DNA from: Ascaphus truei
Lineage: Eukaryota > Chordata > Amphibia > Anura > Ascaphidae
NCBI GenBank assembly: GCA_036426205.1
Contig: WSYH01001925.1
Location: 37,631 to 101,630 of the forward strand
Reading direction: 5' to 3'
Length of the DNA stretch: 64,000 bases
Every line of letters begins with the position of its first letter. Position 1 is the first letter of the stretch. The translations under genes and the position numbers were made by a program. Of the stretch, positions 20,945 to 32,908 are shown piece by piece. The notes under the pieces are model-generated. The model was not told the DNA's origin. It did not search any database and saw nothing but the letters and a program-made list of their open reading frames with translations.

Positions 20945-22530
20945 CCAATATGGCTTGAGTGGGTACTTCACATGAAACCGCCTTATTAATTTGGGAGCAT
21001 GTATTTGGTGATCGTTCTTCTGGTCCAAACACACTCCAATTAACCAAATAATGTATCGCTCCTCTTGAAATTCTTGAATCAATAATGGACTGTACCTCGT
21101 ATAATTCTTGTCCTTGTACGATCACTGGAGCAGGAATAGAAGAGGAGTCTGGAAACTGAGGATTCTGGAAGACAGGCTTCAATAGAGATACATGGAACAC
21201 CGATGGTATCTTCGTGGATGAGAGAAGCTGGAGACGGTACGCAACCGGATTGATTTTCTCCAAGATAGAGTACGGGCCCAAAAATCTTGAGGCCAATTTG
21301 AGAGTAGGTGTCTTGAGCCTGATGATCTTCGAAGAAAGCCACACTCTCTCTCCTAGTTTGAACTCGGGTACATTGCGACGATGACGATCCGTCTGAGACT
21401 TTTGTCTGCGACTCGCCTCCCCGAGAGTCCTTTGAATTTTCCTCTACGATTTTTGTAAAGATTTGATTCTTTTGCTTGTGTCTGGACCCCCGGAAGAAAA
21501 AGTGGTGGGTAGCCATGCAGGATGAAATCCGTAGTTAATAAAGAATGGGGAGAAAATCCATGGACAAGTGACTCCAAGGGCGGTCCGGTATGGGCAGAGG
21601 TAAGAGTCCAGGTGGTTTGTTGCGAGAGCTCTTGTTGCGGGCACATGTGAAGCAAGACGACAAATAGTTTGGTTTCTTTTTGCATAGCGGGCCACCAAAA
21701 TGTTTGTTTAATGAGATCGGTAGTTCTTCGTGTACCAAGATGCCCGGCCGATTTAGATGAATGGCTCCATTCCAAAATGTTCTTGCAAAAACGTGGAGCC
21801 GCATACAAACAACCATCCGGAACCTCTAGACCTTCCGGAATATGAGACTGGTTTGCCAAAAGGTCATCCAGGACGTCGAAAGAGTTGGCGGACAGGATGT
21901 ATTTAGATGGGAGGATGGTCTCTGATTGGCACTCTGGTTTGTCCCCGGTTATGAATTGGCGAGATAAGGCATCCGCTTTAAAAAAAATTGACCCCGGAAT
22001 AAAATTAATTATGTAATTTAATCATGAAAAAAAAGAGACCAGCGAGCATGGCTAGCTCCAAGATGATGGGCGCTCTCAATATACAGCAAGTTCTTATGGT
22101 CTGTGAGAACGGTGATTGGGTGCTCTGTACCTTCCAGGAGGTATCTCCATTCCTGCAGAGCAAGTTTTATTGCTAATAGCTCTCGATTACCAACGTCATA
22201 GTTCTGTTCTGCTGACGAAAATTAAAAAAAAAAAACACAAGGGTGTAGCTTGGTTTGTGGTAACTGTCTCTGAGATAATATGGCAGCGCCCCTACATCGG
22301 ACGCATCTACTTCCAAGGTGAAGGCTAGTTTGGGATCTGGATGAATTAAGATGGGTGCGGAGATGAAGGTTCTTTTGAGAAGGTCAAAAGCCTGGACCGC
22401 TGCGGGTGGCCAGGAAGCTGCATCTGCCGCTTTCAAGGTTAAGGCTGTGATCGGGGCTACTATGGTAGAACAGTCTCAAATAAATCTACAATAATAATTG
22501 GCGAATCCTAAGAAACGCTGGATTACTGCA
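20945..22530 (-). pseudogene. Ty3/gypsy chromodomain pol (RNase H, integrase remnants)
   Basis: Read from 22,530 downward: end of reverse transcriptase (QRFLGFANYYCRFI), RNase H (TLEVDASDVGA, then [20 protein letters not shown]), integrase zinc finger ([29 protein letters not shown]), then LSMDFLP joined directly to [13 protein letters not shown], then the GPY region (LASRFLGPYSILEKI) and a chromodomain (YEVQSIIDSRI, HYLVNWSVFGPEE). The whole catalytic core of the integrase is missing at the junction near 21,550. Stops and frameshifts are frequent. It is cut at 22,530 by another repeat. In life this enzyme set would copy and insert the element, with the chromodomain guiding it to heterochromatin. 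Confidence 0.8.
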
Positions 22531-22690
22531 CCGACACACTTTATTCGAGCAAATACCCAGTATGTACCTGACAGATACCTGGAATGCGCCGCTCCTCACC
22601 TCTGACAAGCCCCGTTGCGTTTGCCTTCCCAGCCTGGGTTCATGCCTGGCTGACGGGCGGCTGATCTGTTAAATGATAATGATTAGGATT
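22531..22690. other. Short interspersed repeat, family unknown
   Basis: Begins ACCGACACACTTTATTCG and truncates the gypsy element. A related ACCGACACACTTTATCACAC occurs at 27,162 and 27,886. Confidence 0.4.
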
Positions 22691-23505
22691 TAATAGGCTG
22701 CAATGCTTTGCGTGTCTACCAGATGGCATAAATTCATGAATTGTAATGCAGTATATATATATATACTGTGCAGTAGTGTGTGCTGTGTCTCCTTACTGGA
22801 CCATCATCTGGTAATATATACCTTTATTATCTTTTATGGGACTAGCATCTGGAGTTTTCTCTTACATGTGTGTGCCGGCTGCTGTGACAAATTATATATA
22901 TATATATATATATATATCAACTCCCAGTTGAAGGCTAAGGCCGAAACGCGTAGGAGCAGGTCCAGTTGGCAGAATCCCCTGTTTTGTCCCCCCCTTGGGA
23001 CACTTTGATGTGCTTTGAGCTCTGCTCCTTGATTCCTCCTCAGACCTTGCTGAGTACCTGACATAAGGTGAAGTATCCATTTATTGCTATAGCAGACTAA
23101 GGTGGGCTTTTCTGTGATTATCTATGCATGTACATTGTGCATTTGCTGATTTTACACTGTTATATACTTGTCCCCTGAATTAGGGAGACAGTAGCAACTT
23201 GCTACGCACTGTATGAGCCACCTTATGCTACCACTGAATTGTGTCTGTTGATAGCTTTGTATTATCCACCTTGTCAGGTACTCTGTCAGTATTCATTTGT
23301 CTATTTAGACCTTTTGATTTGTCCTTCAGGGTGACTCCCTGATTAGAGTTCTAATCAAGTTTGCACTACTCAGGGGATCCATGCCGTGTTTTAATTTCTT
23401 GTGCTTTTAATTTTACTTTATGTTCTGTGACATTTTCTAATAAACATTTGGTTTTGTATTGTGAGGCATACTTGAGTGCTTTTATTGGGGCTCTTTTTCC
23501 TTCTG

Positions 23506-23508
<3 letters not shown>
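22691..23508 (+). mobile_element. PLE terminal repeat with degenerate hammerhead
   Basis: Non-coding block between TA-rich tracts, with a ribozyme core at 22,921-22,956 and an AATAAA-like 3' part (TCTAATAAACATTTGG). (TA)n runs lie at 22,745-22,757, 22,896-22,917 and 23,507-23,556. Confidence 0.5.
22921..22956 (+). ncRNA. Hammerhead ribozyme-like core (degenerate box)
   Basis: Stem I CTCC/GGAG, box CAGTTGA (consensus CTGATGA changed at two sites), extra A, stem II GGC/GCC with loop TAAG, GAAA, CGCGTA. The helices are intact but the first box is altered, so it is probably inactive. Confidence 0.5.

Positions 23509-23556
<48 letters not shown>
23507..23556. repeat. (TA)n microsatellite
   Basis: About 50 bases of uninterrupted TA. 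Confidence 0.95.
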
Positions 23557-23557
<1 letters not shown>

Positions 23558-24070
23558 ACAAAAACACAGAAAAAACAGGCGCACTCATAGCGTAAAATTG
23601 TATAACAATAAATTTATGGAGTAAGGGATAAAAATGCACACTCACAAACAAAGCTGAAAAAAATGCGTTTTTGAGTACAACTCAGCCCGTTCAGACGCAG
23701 TAACCCAAGGAGGAGGACTTCGGTGTGATGTCCGCGGTGTGTCTTGCCACAATAGCCCCTCTAGGTCCTGGCAGGGACCGAAAGCCACGAGGGACGCCGC
23801 CTTCCCCTCTCTCCGGTGCTACACAGAGCATACACTGAATAGAGTCTCGCGGGAACTCGATGATGTCAGCGAGGTTTCAGCCGGGGAGAGTACACAGTGT
23901 AAACAGGAACTTGAATGTCTGAATGGCTGGTAGCAAAATGCTAGCAAAGCAGCAGGAGTGCAATAATGTAGATGAGTGCAAATAAAATATATGGCCTGGA
24001 CAGTAGGCTCCACAGCAATCTCTACGCGTTTCGTCTCAAGCGAGACTTCATCAGGTACATATATATATAG
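23557..24070 (-). mobile_element. PLE terminal repeat with hammerhead
   Basis: Starts at the TA tract with AAAAACACAGAAAAAACAGG and ends with the ribozyme core at 24,021-24,054. No coding domain. Confidence 0.55.
24021..24054 (-). ncRNA. Hammerhead ribozyme-like core
   Basis: CTGATGA, extra A, stem II GTCTC/GAGAC with loop GCTT (5 pairs), GAAA, CGCGTA. The core boxes are perfect; stem I has at most one pair with the immediate flanks. Confidence 0.65.
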
Positions 24071-24309
24071 CAACTGTAAATATTCCTGTATATTCATTTG
24101 CATGTCTTAGACAGGTCTGCAACCCTGTCTTTCACCATTATCACCCAGCAAACAGCACTTCCACTGCAGCAAGGGATTCTGGGAAATGACATGCAAATGA
24201 GCACACAGTGCCACCTTTTCTCTCATGCTCACATTACATGAGCAACCCTTAGTCAATGCATGCTGCTTTAAACACAGCTTTTAAGCAAGGACTTGGGAGA
24301 TGCAAAGTC
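24071..24309. other. Interspersed repeat, no gene
   Basis: Contains AAGGGATTCTGGGAAATGAC and CATGCAAATGAGCACACAG, phrases of a common frog interspersed repeat. The class was not determined. Confidence 0.4.
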
Positions 24310-24560
24310 AGTTAACCCACTCACAGACATGTTTCAACCTTGATGGGTATCATCAGTGTGATGTTGGCTCGCTGACATTTGCTCAAATGAGATAAGAGTA
24401 GGTAATCACCACGACTATTAAGGTTATGGTGGGTAAAAATATATATATATATATATATATGAAAAGAAATAAAGACAGCGCCCCTGTCAGTGACACCCAA
24501 ATTGCTGTGTATTGATCTCGTGCAGCAAGATGATGCACCCAGCACAGATGTCTAAAAATA
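24310..24560 (-). mobile_element. PLE terminal repeat with consensus hammerhead
   Basis: Hammerhead at its edge, (TA)n near 24,440, and the ATAAAGACAGCGCCCCTGTC terminal phrase seen in related repeats. Confidence 0.5.
24321..24361 (-). ncRNA. Hammerhead ribozyme, consensus core
   Basis: Minus strand: stem I TCACA/TGTGA (5 pairs), CTGATGA, stem II built on ACC/GGT, GAAA, CATGTC with cleavage triplet GTC. All conserved core bases are present. Stem III is only two pairs with a 2-base loop, as in minimal PLE hammerheads thought to act as dimers. Confidence 0.75.
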
Positions 24561-24879
24561 ACAATATAAATTAGGATTGTGGTGAGGTAACAGTGGATAA
24601 TTAAGAAAAAATATATATATAAAAATAAAAAATGAAGAAAGAAGTAAAAACCGTAAAATGAAAAAAATGTATAAAAATATATATAACTTAATTACCAAAA
24701 ATGTGATGTTTAAACAAGAAAAAATGATGTAAAAAGTGGGGCAATGATAAAAATGCTAACACATAATAATAAATAAAAAAACATAAAATAGAAAAATGGA
24801 TGGTACTTAAATGTCCTTATGAGTCCTTTGAACTGAAAAAATTATGTCCAGGCTGCTTCTTTCTTGGGCTCACCAACCT

Positions 24880-25345
24880 CCCACGATATCTATTGGAAAA
24901 AAAGAAGAAAAAGCGCCCGATTCTTGTATAAAATCAGTGATAAAAGGTTTAATACACCAAGTAACGACAATTGCCAACTCACAATTTCTCAATAAGTTAA
25001 AAGCATATTATGGGTCCAGCCCATGCACCAAGCCGACGTCACACTGTTGTAGTCCTCCTCGATCTGCAAGCGGCTGTGTACTCAGCAAAAGGATGTGAAT
25101 GTTGACGCTGCTGCCGCTCCAAACTCTCTCTGTGGACCCGGAAGGAATTCCTCGATCGTAGCCTGTACACGAGTTCTCCACAGTCAGAGAGCCGAAAAAT
25201 CCGGAAATGACGTCCTAATTCTTGTGCATGAGCTGCTCGACCACCGTAGATGCCTCCACCACGTGACCCTACTCTTTTCTTCCGTCTAAGCGGATTTCAT
25301 CAGGGGATGAATGCTAATTGAACAGGCTTGATATTTATAGGAGAC
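24880..25345 (-). mobile_element. PLE terminal repeat with hammerhead
   Basis: Non-coding; starts GAAAAAAAGAAGAAAAAGCGC and ends past the ribozyme core at 25,267-25,306. Confidence 0.5.
25267..25306 (-). ncRNA. Hammerhead ribozyme-like core
   Basis: Stem I CCC/GGG, CTGATGA, AA, stem II TCCG/CGGA with loop CTTAGA, A, GAAA, AGAG, TA. The boxes are intact; the usual CGCG of stem III has become AGAG. Confidence 0.55.
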
Positions 25346-26790
25346 TAGTCCAATTTCCACCAGTCAATTAGATTCATGTAGATCATCTGTGCTGTATGTT
25401 CCCAATGTTAAAACAATTAAACAAAACATATAAAAAGAAGACTGACATATCTGAAAAATAATAAATAAGTCTAAAACTACCATGAGATGTAATGACACAA
25501 AACTTGTATACAATTAATACCAAATGTACAAAGATTAAGAATAGTGAATATACTATACATAATAAAATGCTTATATTCAAAAACTGAAATAATCCATTTA
25601 GTCAAATGTACTAATATGCTTTATAAAGTTGTGTGTCTTGTCTTTAAATGACCAATAAAGATTGCATATATGAGTTTCTGTATATAATAATGATGATAAT
25701 AAAGCTTGAAAATGATTTATATTTATATCATCCATCATTTAATTGATATAATGTATTTATTTGAAGGAAGAGATGAAACCTTAACCCTTCACACTAGAAA
25801 TCACTAATTGAGATCCTAAACTGACCACTAATTGTTCAGATGTATAATTACAAGTGTGATTTAATATGTTACACTTGATATTAGAAACAGACATAGACAT
25901 CAAATTTGTATTAACTTAAATAATAAGTTTATACAACCAGAAAATTTGTAGTATACAAAAATGTACATATATACATACAGTATAGAAAAATATAGAAAAT
26001 ATATATATATATATATATATACTAATGGTATCAATGGAGATCAAAAGGACATGAATGAAGAGATCTAAATATCCTATGAGGACATGAACCTCTAATTTGA
26101 ACCATAAATTGATACAAATGGATTGGTAAATGGATTGATTAAATTAAATAACCTGATGAAAGGAAAGGGAGGGGGAAAGGGGAGAGAAGAAAGCGAGCAA
26201 ATAGGAAAGAATGTATTATAATATGGAGACGTAATGTCCAGAGACCAGCAATCCCTAGATACATGCTTGATGCATATTCATATGCGCTTGTGTGTGAATC
26301 AATTGTAAATTGTGTTCATGTATCATATGAATTGTGATGTAAAAACTTAAAATTAAGTGTTTGACTACAAAACACTAAATTGTGTCGTGTGAACTACTGA
26401 AATGTGTATTTAAATGAAATGAAGTGCCATCCTAAATTATTGAATGTATCTATAAATGTGATGTGATAATGTTCATGATATACAAAGTGCTATGTGATAA
26501 AATTGAGATAATAAAAATAATAAAAAGTGTCTCCATGCATCAGTAGCTATCTGATTGGTTTACAGCCTGTCTCATTGTGAGACCGTCGCTGTAAAAATAA
26601 AATTATACAGACTTCAGAGATTCACGTCGCTTCGTCGCTCATTTGCTCCATCGCGCCTACTATAAGCGCATGCTACAGATTCAATGCATTTGTTTTTAAG
26701 CAACGTCGCGTCGCCGGCACTATAAGCGCAGCCTTAAAATGACTTGAGACACTATGGGGCATATGCAGTAAGCGTGCAGTAAGCATTCAT
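25346..26790. other. AT-rich DNA, no gene
   Basis: No domain on either strand. Contains (TA)n at about 25,999-26,020. 26,620-26,735 has a CGTCGC-rich segment with two copies of ACTATAAGCGCA, which resembles the end of a DNA transposon, but the partner end was not found. Confidence 0.5.
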
Positions 26791-26849
26791 AAGCCACTTA
26801 TTGAGCACTTATCGGCCAAAATGCATACTTCGATTCTGTAAGCGTCGAT

Positions 26850-28277
26850 AAGTGGGCGATAAAGACCTGAATCGTCAAAAGAAAATTTGTTGAAAACCAA
26901 ATCGCAGAGTGAGCGGTGATAAGCCACTTATCGATGCTTTTTGGAATATTCATAAACTTGTGCAGTTCTAGTAGCCTTGAGTAGGTTATCAACGCCTATC
27001 GCGACTCTAGAATGGTGATTTTCTCTCCAAATCCAAACGCTAGGAAAATTTGGTGGGAGGGTGGTGAGAAGCGGTGATAAGGCGGCGAGACGGGCCTTAG
27101 AAAAAATCAGGCCTTTCTCCTGCATTGGATTGATGCCAGGGTCTCCAGAGCTGATACACTACCGACACACTTTATCACACTGCGGCCAGATCCGCAAGCC
27201 GGGAGATTTCCCGGCTTGCTAGTGGCAGCCCCTCGGCGTGCCGCGCGTCACCGATGCGCAGTCACGCGTATCGGGTGCCTGCGCCCCCTGCACGCGCGTC
27301 CAGGGCTCCCCGAGGGAGCCTGTGTGTCCGCGATGTGGGGGGACGCGGCAGGGGGTCGCCGGGGGACCGCGGGACCCGAGGCAGCGGGAGAGGGAGAGCG
27401 CCCCGATCGGAGGGCGCTCTTCCGCTGCTTCGGCGCGCGCCCGGCACCCTCTGGCGCGCGCCAGGTTACTGCTGTGGCCGAGAACGGGCAAATGCTCGAA
27501 TAAATTCGGCCGCAGCAGTACCCATAATACTAGCACCCTCCGGCATGAATCCGATGCAGGAAAAATGCATTTACAGTGGGCGATAAAGACCTGAATCGTC
27601 AAAAGAAAATTTGTTGAAAACCAAATCGCAGAGTGAGCGGTGATAAGCCACTTATCGATGCTTTTTGGAATATTCATAAACTTGTGCAGTTCTAGTAGCC
27701 TTGAGTAGGTTATCAACGCCTATCGCGACTCTAGAATGGCGATTTTCTCTCCAAATCCAAACGCTAGGAAAATTTGGTGGGAGGGTGGTGAGAAGCGGTG
27801 AGAAGGCGGCGAGACGGGCCTTAGAAAAAATCAGGCCTTTCTCCTGCATTGGATTGATGCCGGGGTCTCCAGAGCTGATACACTACCGACACACTTTATC
27901 ACACTGCGGGCCGCAGCCGGGAGATTTCCGGCTTGTAGTGGCAGCCCCTCGGCGTGCGCGCGAGTCAACCGATGCGCATCACGCGTCATCGGGTGCCTGC
28001 GCCCCCTGCAAGCGCGTCCAGGGCTCCCCGAGGGAGCCCTGGTGTCCGCGATGTGTGGACGGCGGGCAGGGGGTTCCGGGGGACCCAGCGGGAGGGAGAG
28101 CGCCCCGATCGGAGGGCGCTCTTCCGCTGCTTTGGCGCGCGCCCGGCACCCTCTGGCGTGCGCCAGGTTACTGCTGCGGCCGAGAACGGGCAAATGCTCG
28201 AATAAACTCGGCCGCAGCAGTACCCATAATACTAGCACCCTCCGGCATGAATCCGATGCAGGAAAAATGCATTTACA
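26850..28277 (+). repeat. Tandem duplication, unit about 0.72 kb
   Basis: 26,850-27,574 is repeated at 27,575-28,277. Both units start GTGGGCGATAAAGACCTGAA and end GGAAAAATGCATTTACAG. Each encloses a GC-rich, CpG-rich block that starts ACTGCGG and ends GGCCGCAGCAGT (27,179-27,523 and 27,902-28,226), which looks like a small DNA element with short inverted ends. Small indels separate the copies. Confidence 0.85.
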
Positions 28278-29107
28278 GCCCACTTCATTGCTTTAGTGGA
28301 TAAACGCTAAGGCAATGAAGGTGTTAACCACCCATACAAGGCTTATTGTGGGTGTGGGTGAAGGTGGTATTTGGCCCTTGGTGGGTGTTTAGGCCTTGTG
28401 GGGGGATTGCGGGTAGATTTAGCAGTTAATACCACTGCGGTAATGATGGGGTGGTCCCCACTAGGTGGCGGGGGTCTCCAGGTGGCACCCGTGGGTGTCT
28501 GAGGGTCCCCGGGTCATCCCCACAGGTGTCGGGGGGTTCCCACGGGGGTCTGGGGGCCCTTGGGTGGCCCCCCACCACCAAACACATACAGTACAGTAAT
28601 GGGCAAAATAACTATGATCCAGGTATGGATAATAAATTATTTGCCCATTATTAAACACAACATTAGCCAGCATAAATTAAGTAAATAAATACAGTTCTAC
28701 TTACCACAGCCAATATGAAGAGCATCCTCATCAGGATACTGCAGGTCCCTGTCCTCCATTGGCAGAAAGTATACATACATAATACAAGTAGGGTTTGAGG
28801 GCACCAGTCCCAGAATCAGGGCTCAATTGCACCATAACATCAGTGTGTTAATGTTCATGAAAATAAGTCACCCATTAGGGAATGAGCTATGATAAGAGCT
28901 ATGTGAGACTTGCTATACACCTGTAACTATTAAACTCCCGTCAGTAAAACAGTGCAACAGTGTCTATGAGGTGGTGGCAGACCTATATATATACCATAAT
29001 GGTCATGCCTACCCTCTGAATAAAACAACCTGCATGAATAGCATGACACTAGGAGTAAACAGGTAAGTACTCACAATACAGCTGCTCATCCCTGGGTGGT
29101 GCGTGCC
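28278..29107. other. No gene established; GT-rich low-complexity and a possible exon
   Basis: 28,283-28,322 is a short hairpin (TTCATTGC...GCAATGAA). 28,440-28,575 is a G/T-rich irregular repeat. On the minus strand 28,700-28,757 reads MEDRDLQYPDEDALHIGCG and ends at a GTAAGT donor, which could be an exon of an unrecognised transposon gene. Confidence 0.4.
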
Positions 29108-29290
29108 TCACGCCAGCGAAGTAGGTAAGGTAGATGTCCCATGGGGTCCAAAAACAGAGCACAGCAGTATCAAAGAGTGGGGCCACAGACCAGAAAAAAA
29201 CATTAAAAATAATTTATTGGATGACAAGTGAGGGGTACAGGGTAACTCTGTTGCGTTTCGGGAATGGGTCCCTTTGTCAAAGAGTCCAAA
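29108..29290 (-). repeat. Outer PLE terminal repeat, left arm
   Basis: Reverse complement of 33,905-34,100 (CCATGGGGTCCAAAAACAGA, then AATTTATTGGATGACAAGTG). With the right arm it encloses the inner PLE. Confidence 0.75.
29245..29285 (-). ncRNA. Variant hammerhead core (U3-A8 type)
   Basis: Stem I ACTCT/AGAGT (5 pairs), box TTGACAA, extra A, stem II GGGA/TCCC, GAAA, CGCAAC. The cleavage triplet is lost (AAC), so this copy is probably inactive. Confidence 0.55.
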
Positions 29291-29383
29291 GGCAAAGGTG
29301 TGCAGCGCACAGCAATAAGTAGAAAGAGCAGATCTGGCAAACAAATCCTTTATTGACAAGCCATAAAATAGAGGGCAGCAACC

Positions 29384-29421
29384 CTTCTACGCATTTCGTG
29401 CTAGTGCACTTTATCAAGAAG
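29384..29421 (-). ncRNA. Variant hammerhead core (U3-A8 type), left arm of PLE 1
   Basis: Stem I CTTC/GAAG, box TTGATAA, extra A, stem II GTGC/GCAC with loop ACTA, GAAA, TGCGTA. The GAAA is intact; a CpG change turned ACGCG into ATGCG in stem III. Confidence 0.6.
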
Positions 29422-29892
29422 TGCCATACACGGTGTAACAAACAATTTAAATTCAGCTGACTGACATTTTTCGCACCAAACAATGACGTCACAAAACGTC
29501 ACTGACCAATGAGAGTCGCGCTCGTCGCGCATGCGTCCCGCGGCTAAGCACTGAAGGACTCCCTGCCCATACCAGCTGTCTCTCAATATCAGGGAGACAC
29601 GCCCCTCTAGGGAGCTCACCCAATACAAAGACACACCCCTGGCAGTGGCCAAAAGAATCCCCAGTCCCGTCATCTGGCGCATGCGCAGATAAGCAGCTAA
29701 ACAAATAAGTACTTGATTCCCCCGTTCTGGTCAGAGGAGAAGTGAATATATACCACTATAACCAATATAGCCACATTCATGACGCTATTGCACACCAACC
29801 CACAAAATGACTAAGCAAATCGTGGAGGTAATGCTACCCGAATCATTTAGTAGTGGCTATAAATGGTGAGAGTGAAGATAAAGAGTAAATAA

Positions 29893-31673
29893 ATGCATAG
29901 AAAGATATATATGCACACACCAAAACGGGGAAATCAATTTGGGCAGTCAGTAACACAGTATTTTCGCCAACTTGGAGATGAGTCCTCCTACTCTGAACTA
30001 CCACGGGATCCTACAGATTGTTTTCTGAGGGAACTCCTTGAGTTGGTTGATTTGGGGACAGCTACACATGTATTGAATAAACAAGAAACAGGTTTTATTG
30101 TCAATCTTCATCCTGTTATTCCCATATACCACCATCTCCCAAAGATCCACAAGACTTTGGTCGACCCTCCTGGCCGGCCAATAGTCTCTAGCATTGGATC
30201 TTTGGGAGATGGTTTGTCTCAATATGTTAATACATATTTACAGCCCTTTGTCAGGGCCTTACCCTCCTTCATTTTGGATTCAGGGGACTTACTCACAAAA
30301 TTACAAGACATTACATGGAATCAAGATTTCTTGTGGGTAACTATGGATGTGGTCTCCCTGTACTCAATCATACAGCATGATCTGGGTATGGTGGCTGTCC
30401 GCCATTTTATAGAATGCCCAGGTAGCTTGATACTTACGACAACGTTTATTATGGAATCTATACTCTTTTTACTCACTCAAAATTATTTTCTTTTTGAGCA
30501 CCAATTTTATTTGCAACTTCGGGGAACGGCAATGGGGACAAGTTTTGCCCCCTCCTATGCCAATCTTTTCATGGGGTGGTGGGAGAATAACTTCATTTAT
30601 AGTAGCACAAACACATATAGACACAATATTATTTTTTACAAATGATTCATTGATGATCTTATCTTTATTTGGCACGGGAGCACAGACACGTTATTAGCAT
30701 TTATTGATTATTTAAATGACAACACTCTAGATATTCACTTCACTACTAATTATCATACACATCAGCTACCTGGACATTCTGTTTTATATAGACATTAATC
30801 AAAAGATTCAATCTGATGTTTATAAGAAATTAAATTCTAGGAACTCATTTTTGAGAGCGGACAGCTGTCACCCCAGATCAGTGATTAAGGGGATACCCAG
30901 GGGTCAGTACCTCAGATTGAGGAGAAATTGCTCAACATTCAGCGATTTTCTGACTCTGAGGAGCTGACCAACAAATTTGTTGAGAGAGGATATGATCGGG
31001 AGACCCTCCAATCCACACTACAAGAAGTGATGGAAATTGAGCGAGAAACTACACTCCCGTCCAGATCCGGAATGAGGGATGGTAAATACAGAAAGAATTT
31101 CATGAGTTCAAATAGAGAGACTAAGGATAGTAAGATCTGCCCCCTGTTCATATCCCATATCCCATATCCCAATTTAGCAAGTCAAGTAGTCAGGTTAACC
31201 GGATTATAAACAAGCATTGGGAATGACTACAGATGGATCCTATACTTCGTGAATACACTGAGAAAGGCCCAAAATGTGTATATAGAAGAGCCAAAACACT
31301 GGCCGCGTTTATTTCTCCAAGTGTCATTTCCACTCCTGTGGGTGATCCGGACCGTTTCCTGACCAGGGGATCCTTTAGATGTAATCACTGTATTATGTGT
31401 CAATTCATGAAGCCTGCCAAGCATGTCTTTTCCCACAGTCCACACAAACGCTACAACATACATAGTTTCATCAATTGTAATACCTCTTTTGTAGTTTATC
31501 TTATTAATTGTGGCTGTGGGAAGAGATATGTTTGCAGGACAACTAGGGCGCTGAAGATAAGGATGCAGGAACACTGCAGACTCATCCGCAAAAAAGACTT
31601 AGAGCATCCTGTCTCCAAGCACTTCACAGAATGTAGAGAGGGGGCATTAACAATTTCTCTTTTGTGGGTCTAG
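29893..31673 (+). pseudogene. PLE reverse transcriptase with GIY-YIG endonuclease
   Basis: Frame 1 covers YHHLPKIHKTLVDPPGRPIV, MDVVSLYSIIQHDLG and LRGTAMGTSFAPSYANLFM. A TGA then interrupts just before FIDDLIFIWHGS, the catalytic Asp-pair box. A second frame (30,928-31,209) has the linker region, and a third (31,233-31,673) has SFVVYLINCGCGKRYVCRTT and LKIRMQEH, the GIY-YIG endonuclease. The enzyme would nick target DNA and copy the element RNA. At least two frameshifts and one nonsense codon make it inactive. Confidence 0.85.
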
Positions 31674-31679
31674 AGAGGA

Positions 31680-32324
31680 TCATAAAAAAAGAAAGAGGGG
31701 GTGACATGGTAAAAATACTGGATTGTAGAGAATCCTATTGGATTTTCATGTTAAGAACAAGATTCCCTGAAGGGATAAATGTAGAGTGGAATATTAACCA
31801 CTTTCTGAAATAAATCATTATTTTGTCATTTTCAATCCGGAATTGCCCCAATAATTATTGACATAACATGAGATATGTATTAATCTCCCCATCAGGATTT
31901 ACAAAAACAATTTAAGTTCAATATTCATGAATTATCTCTTTAATATATGGACCGCATTTCTCATTGGTGTAATTGTGCTCCTCATTAGTGTAATTGTGTT
32001 TACCTCAATCAATGGATATGTAACTTTTACTTATCTATATGTATGTTTACGATCAATAATGGCAAACAGGAACTCATGTGTGATCACATGCTCTCATAGC
32101 TTCACCTATGGTGTACAAACTTTAGTAATGTATGCTTAATATCTTCTCAAGGGCACTCCACATAATATACCTAATAAATAGATGCTTTTTATATATGTCA
32201 TGACCTCCATCTCAACAAGGGGGCACATATTTGTTTTTATACGGGTATAAGATTATACTTTATACTTTTTTAATTGCTTTTCTAGCTTTTTCTAATTAAT
32301 AAATTGTTTAATGTATGTAGTTTT
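31680..32324. other. PLE 1 3' untranslated region
   Basis: AT-rich, no frame of note. It runs from the endonuclease stop to the right inverted arm. Confidence 0.6.
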
Positions 32325-32870
32325 TAAAAATACTGTGTTACTGACTGCCCAAATTGATTTCCCTCTTTTGGTGTGTGCATATATATCTTTCTATGCATTT
32401 ATTTACTCTTTATCTTCACTCTTACCATTTATAGCCACTACTAAATGATTCGGGTAGCATTACCTCCACGATTTGCTTAGTCATTTTGTGGGTTGGTGTG
32501 CAATAGCGTCATGAATGTGGCTATATTGGTTATAGTGGTATATATTCACTTCTCCTCTGACCAGAACGGGGGAATCAAGTACTTATTTGTTTAGCTGCTT
32601 ATCTGCGCATGCGCCAGACGACGGGACTGGGGAGTCTCTTTGGCCACTGCCAGGGGTGTGTCTTTGTATTGGGTGAGCTCCCTAGAGGGGCGTGTCTCCC
32701 CGAGATTGAGAGACAGCTGGTATGGGCAGGGAGTCCTTCAGTGCTTAGCCGCGGGACGCATGCGCGACGAGCGCGACTCTCATTGGTCAGTGACGTTTTG
32801 TGACGTCATTGTTTGGTGCGAAAAATGTCAGTCAGCTGAATTTAAATTGTTTGTTACACCGTGTATGGCA

Positions 32871-32908
32871 CTTCTTGATAAAGTGCACTAGCACAAAACG
32901 CGTAGAAG
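32871..32908 (+). ncRNA. Variant hammerhead core (U3-A8 type), right arm of PLE 1
   Basis: Partner of the copy at 29,384-29,421. Stems I and II match it, and box TTGATAA is the same. Here stem III is intact (CGCGTA), but GAAA has decayed to AAAA, again a CpG-type change. Confidence 0.55.
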
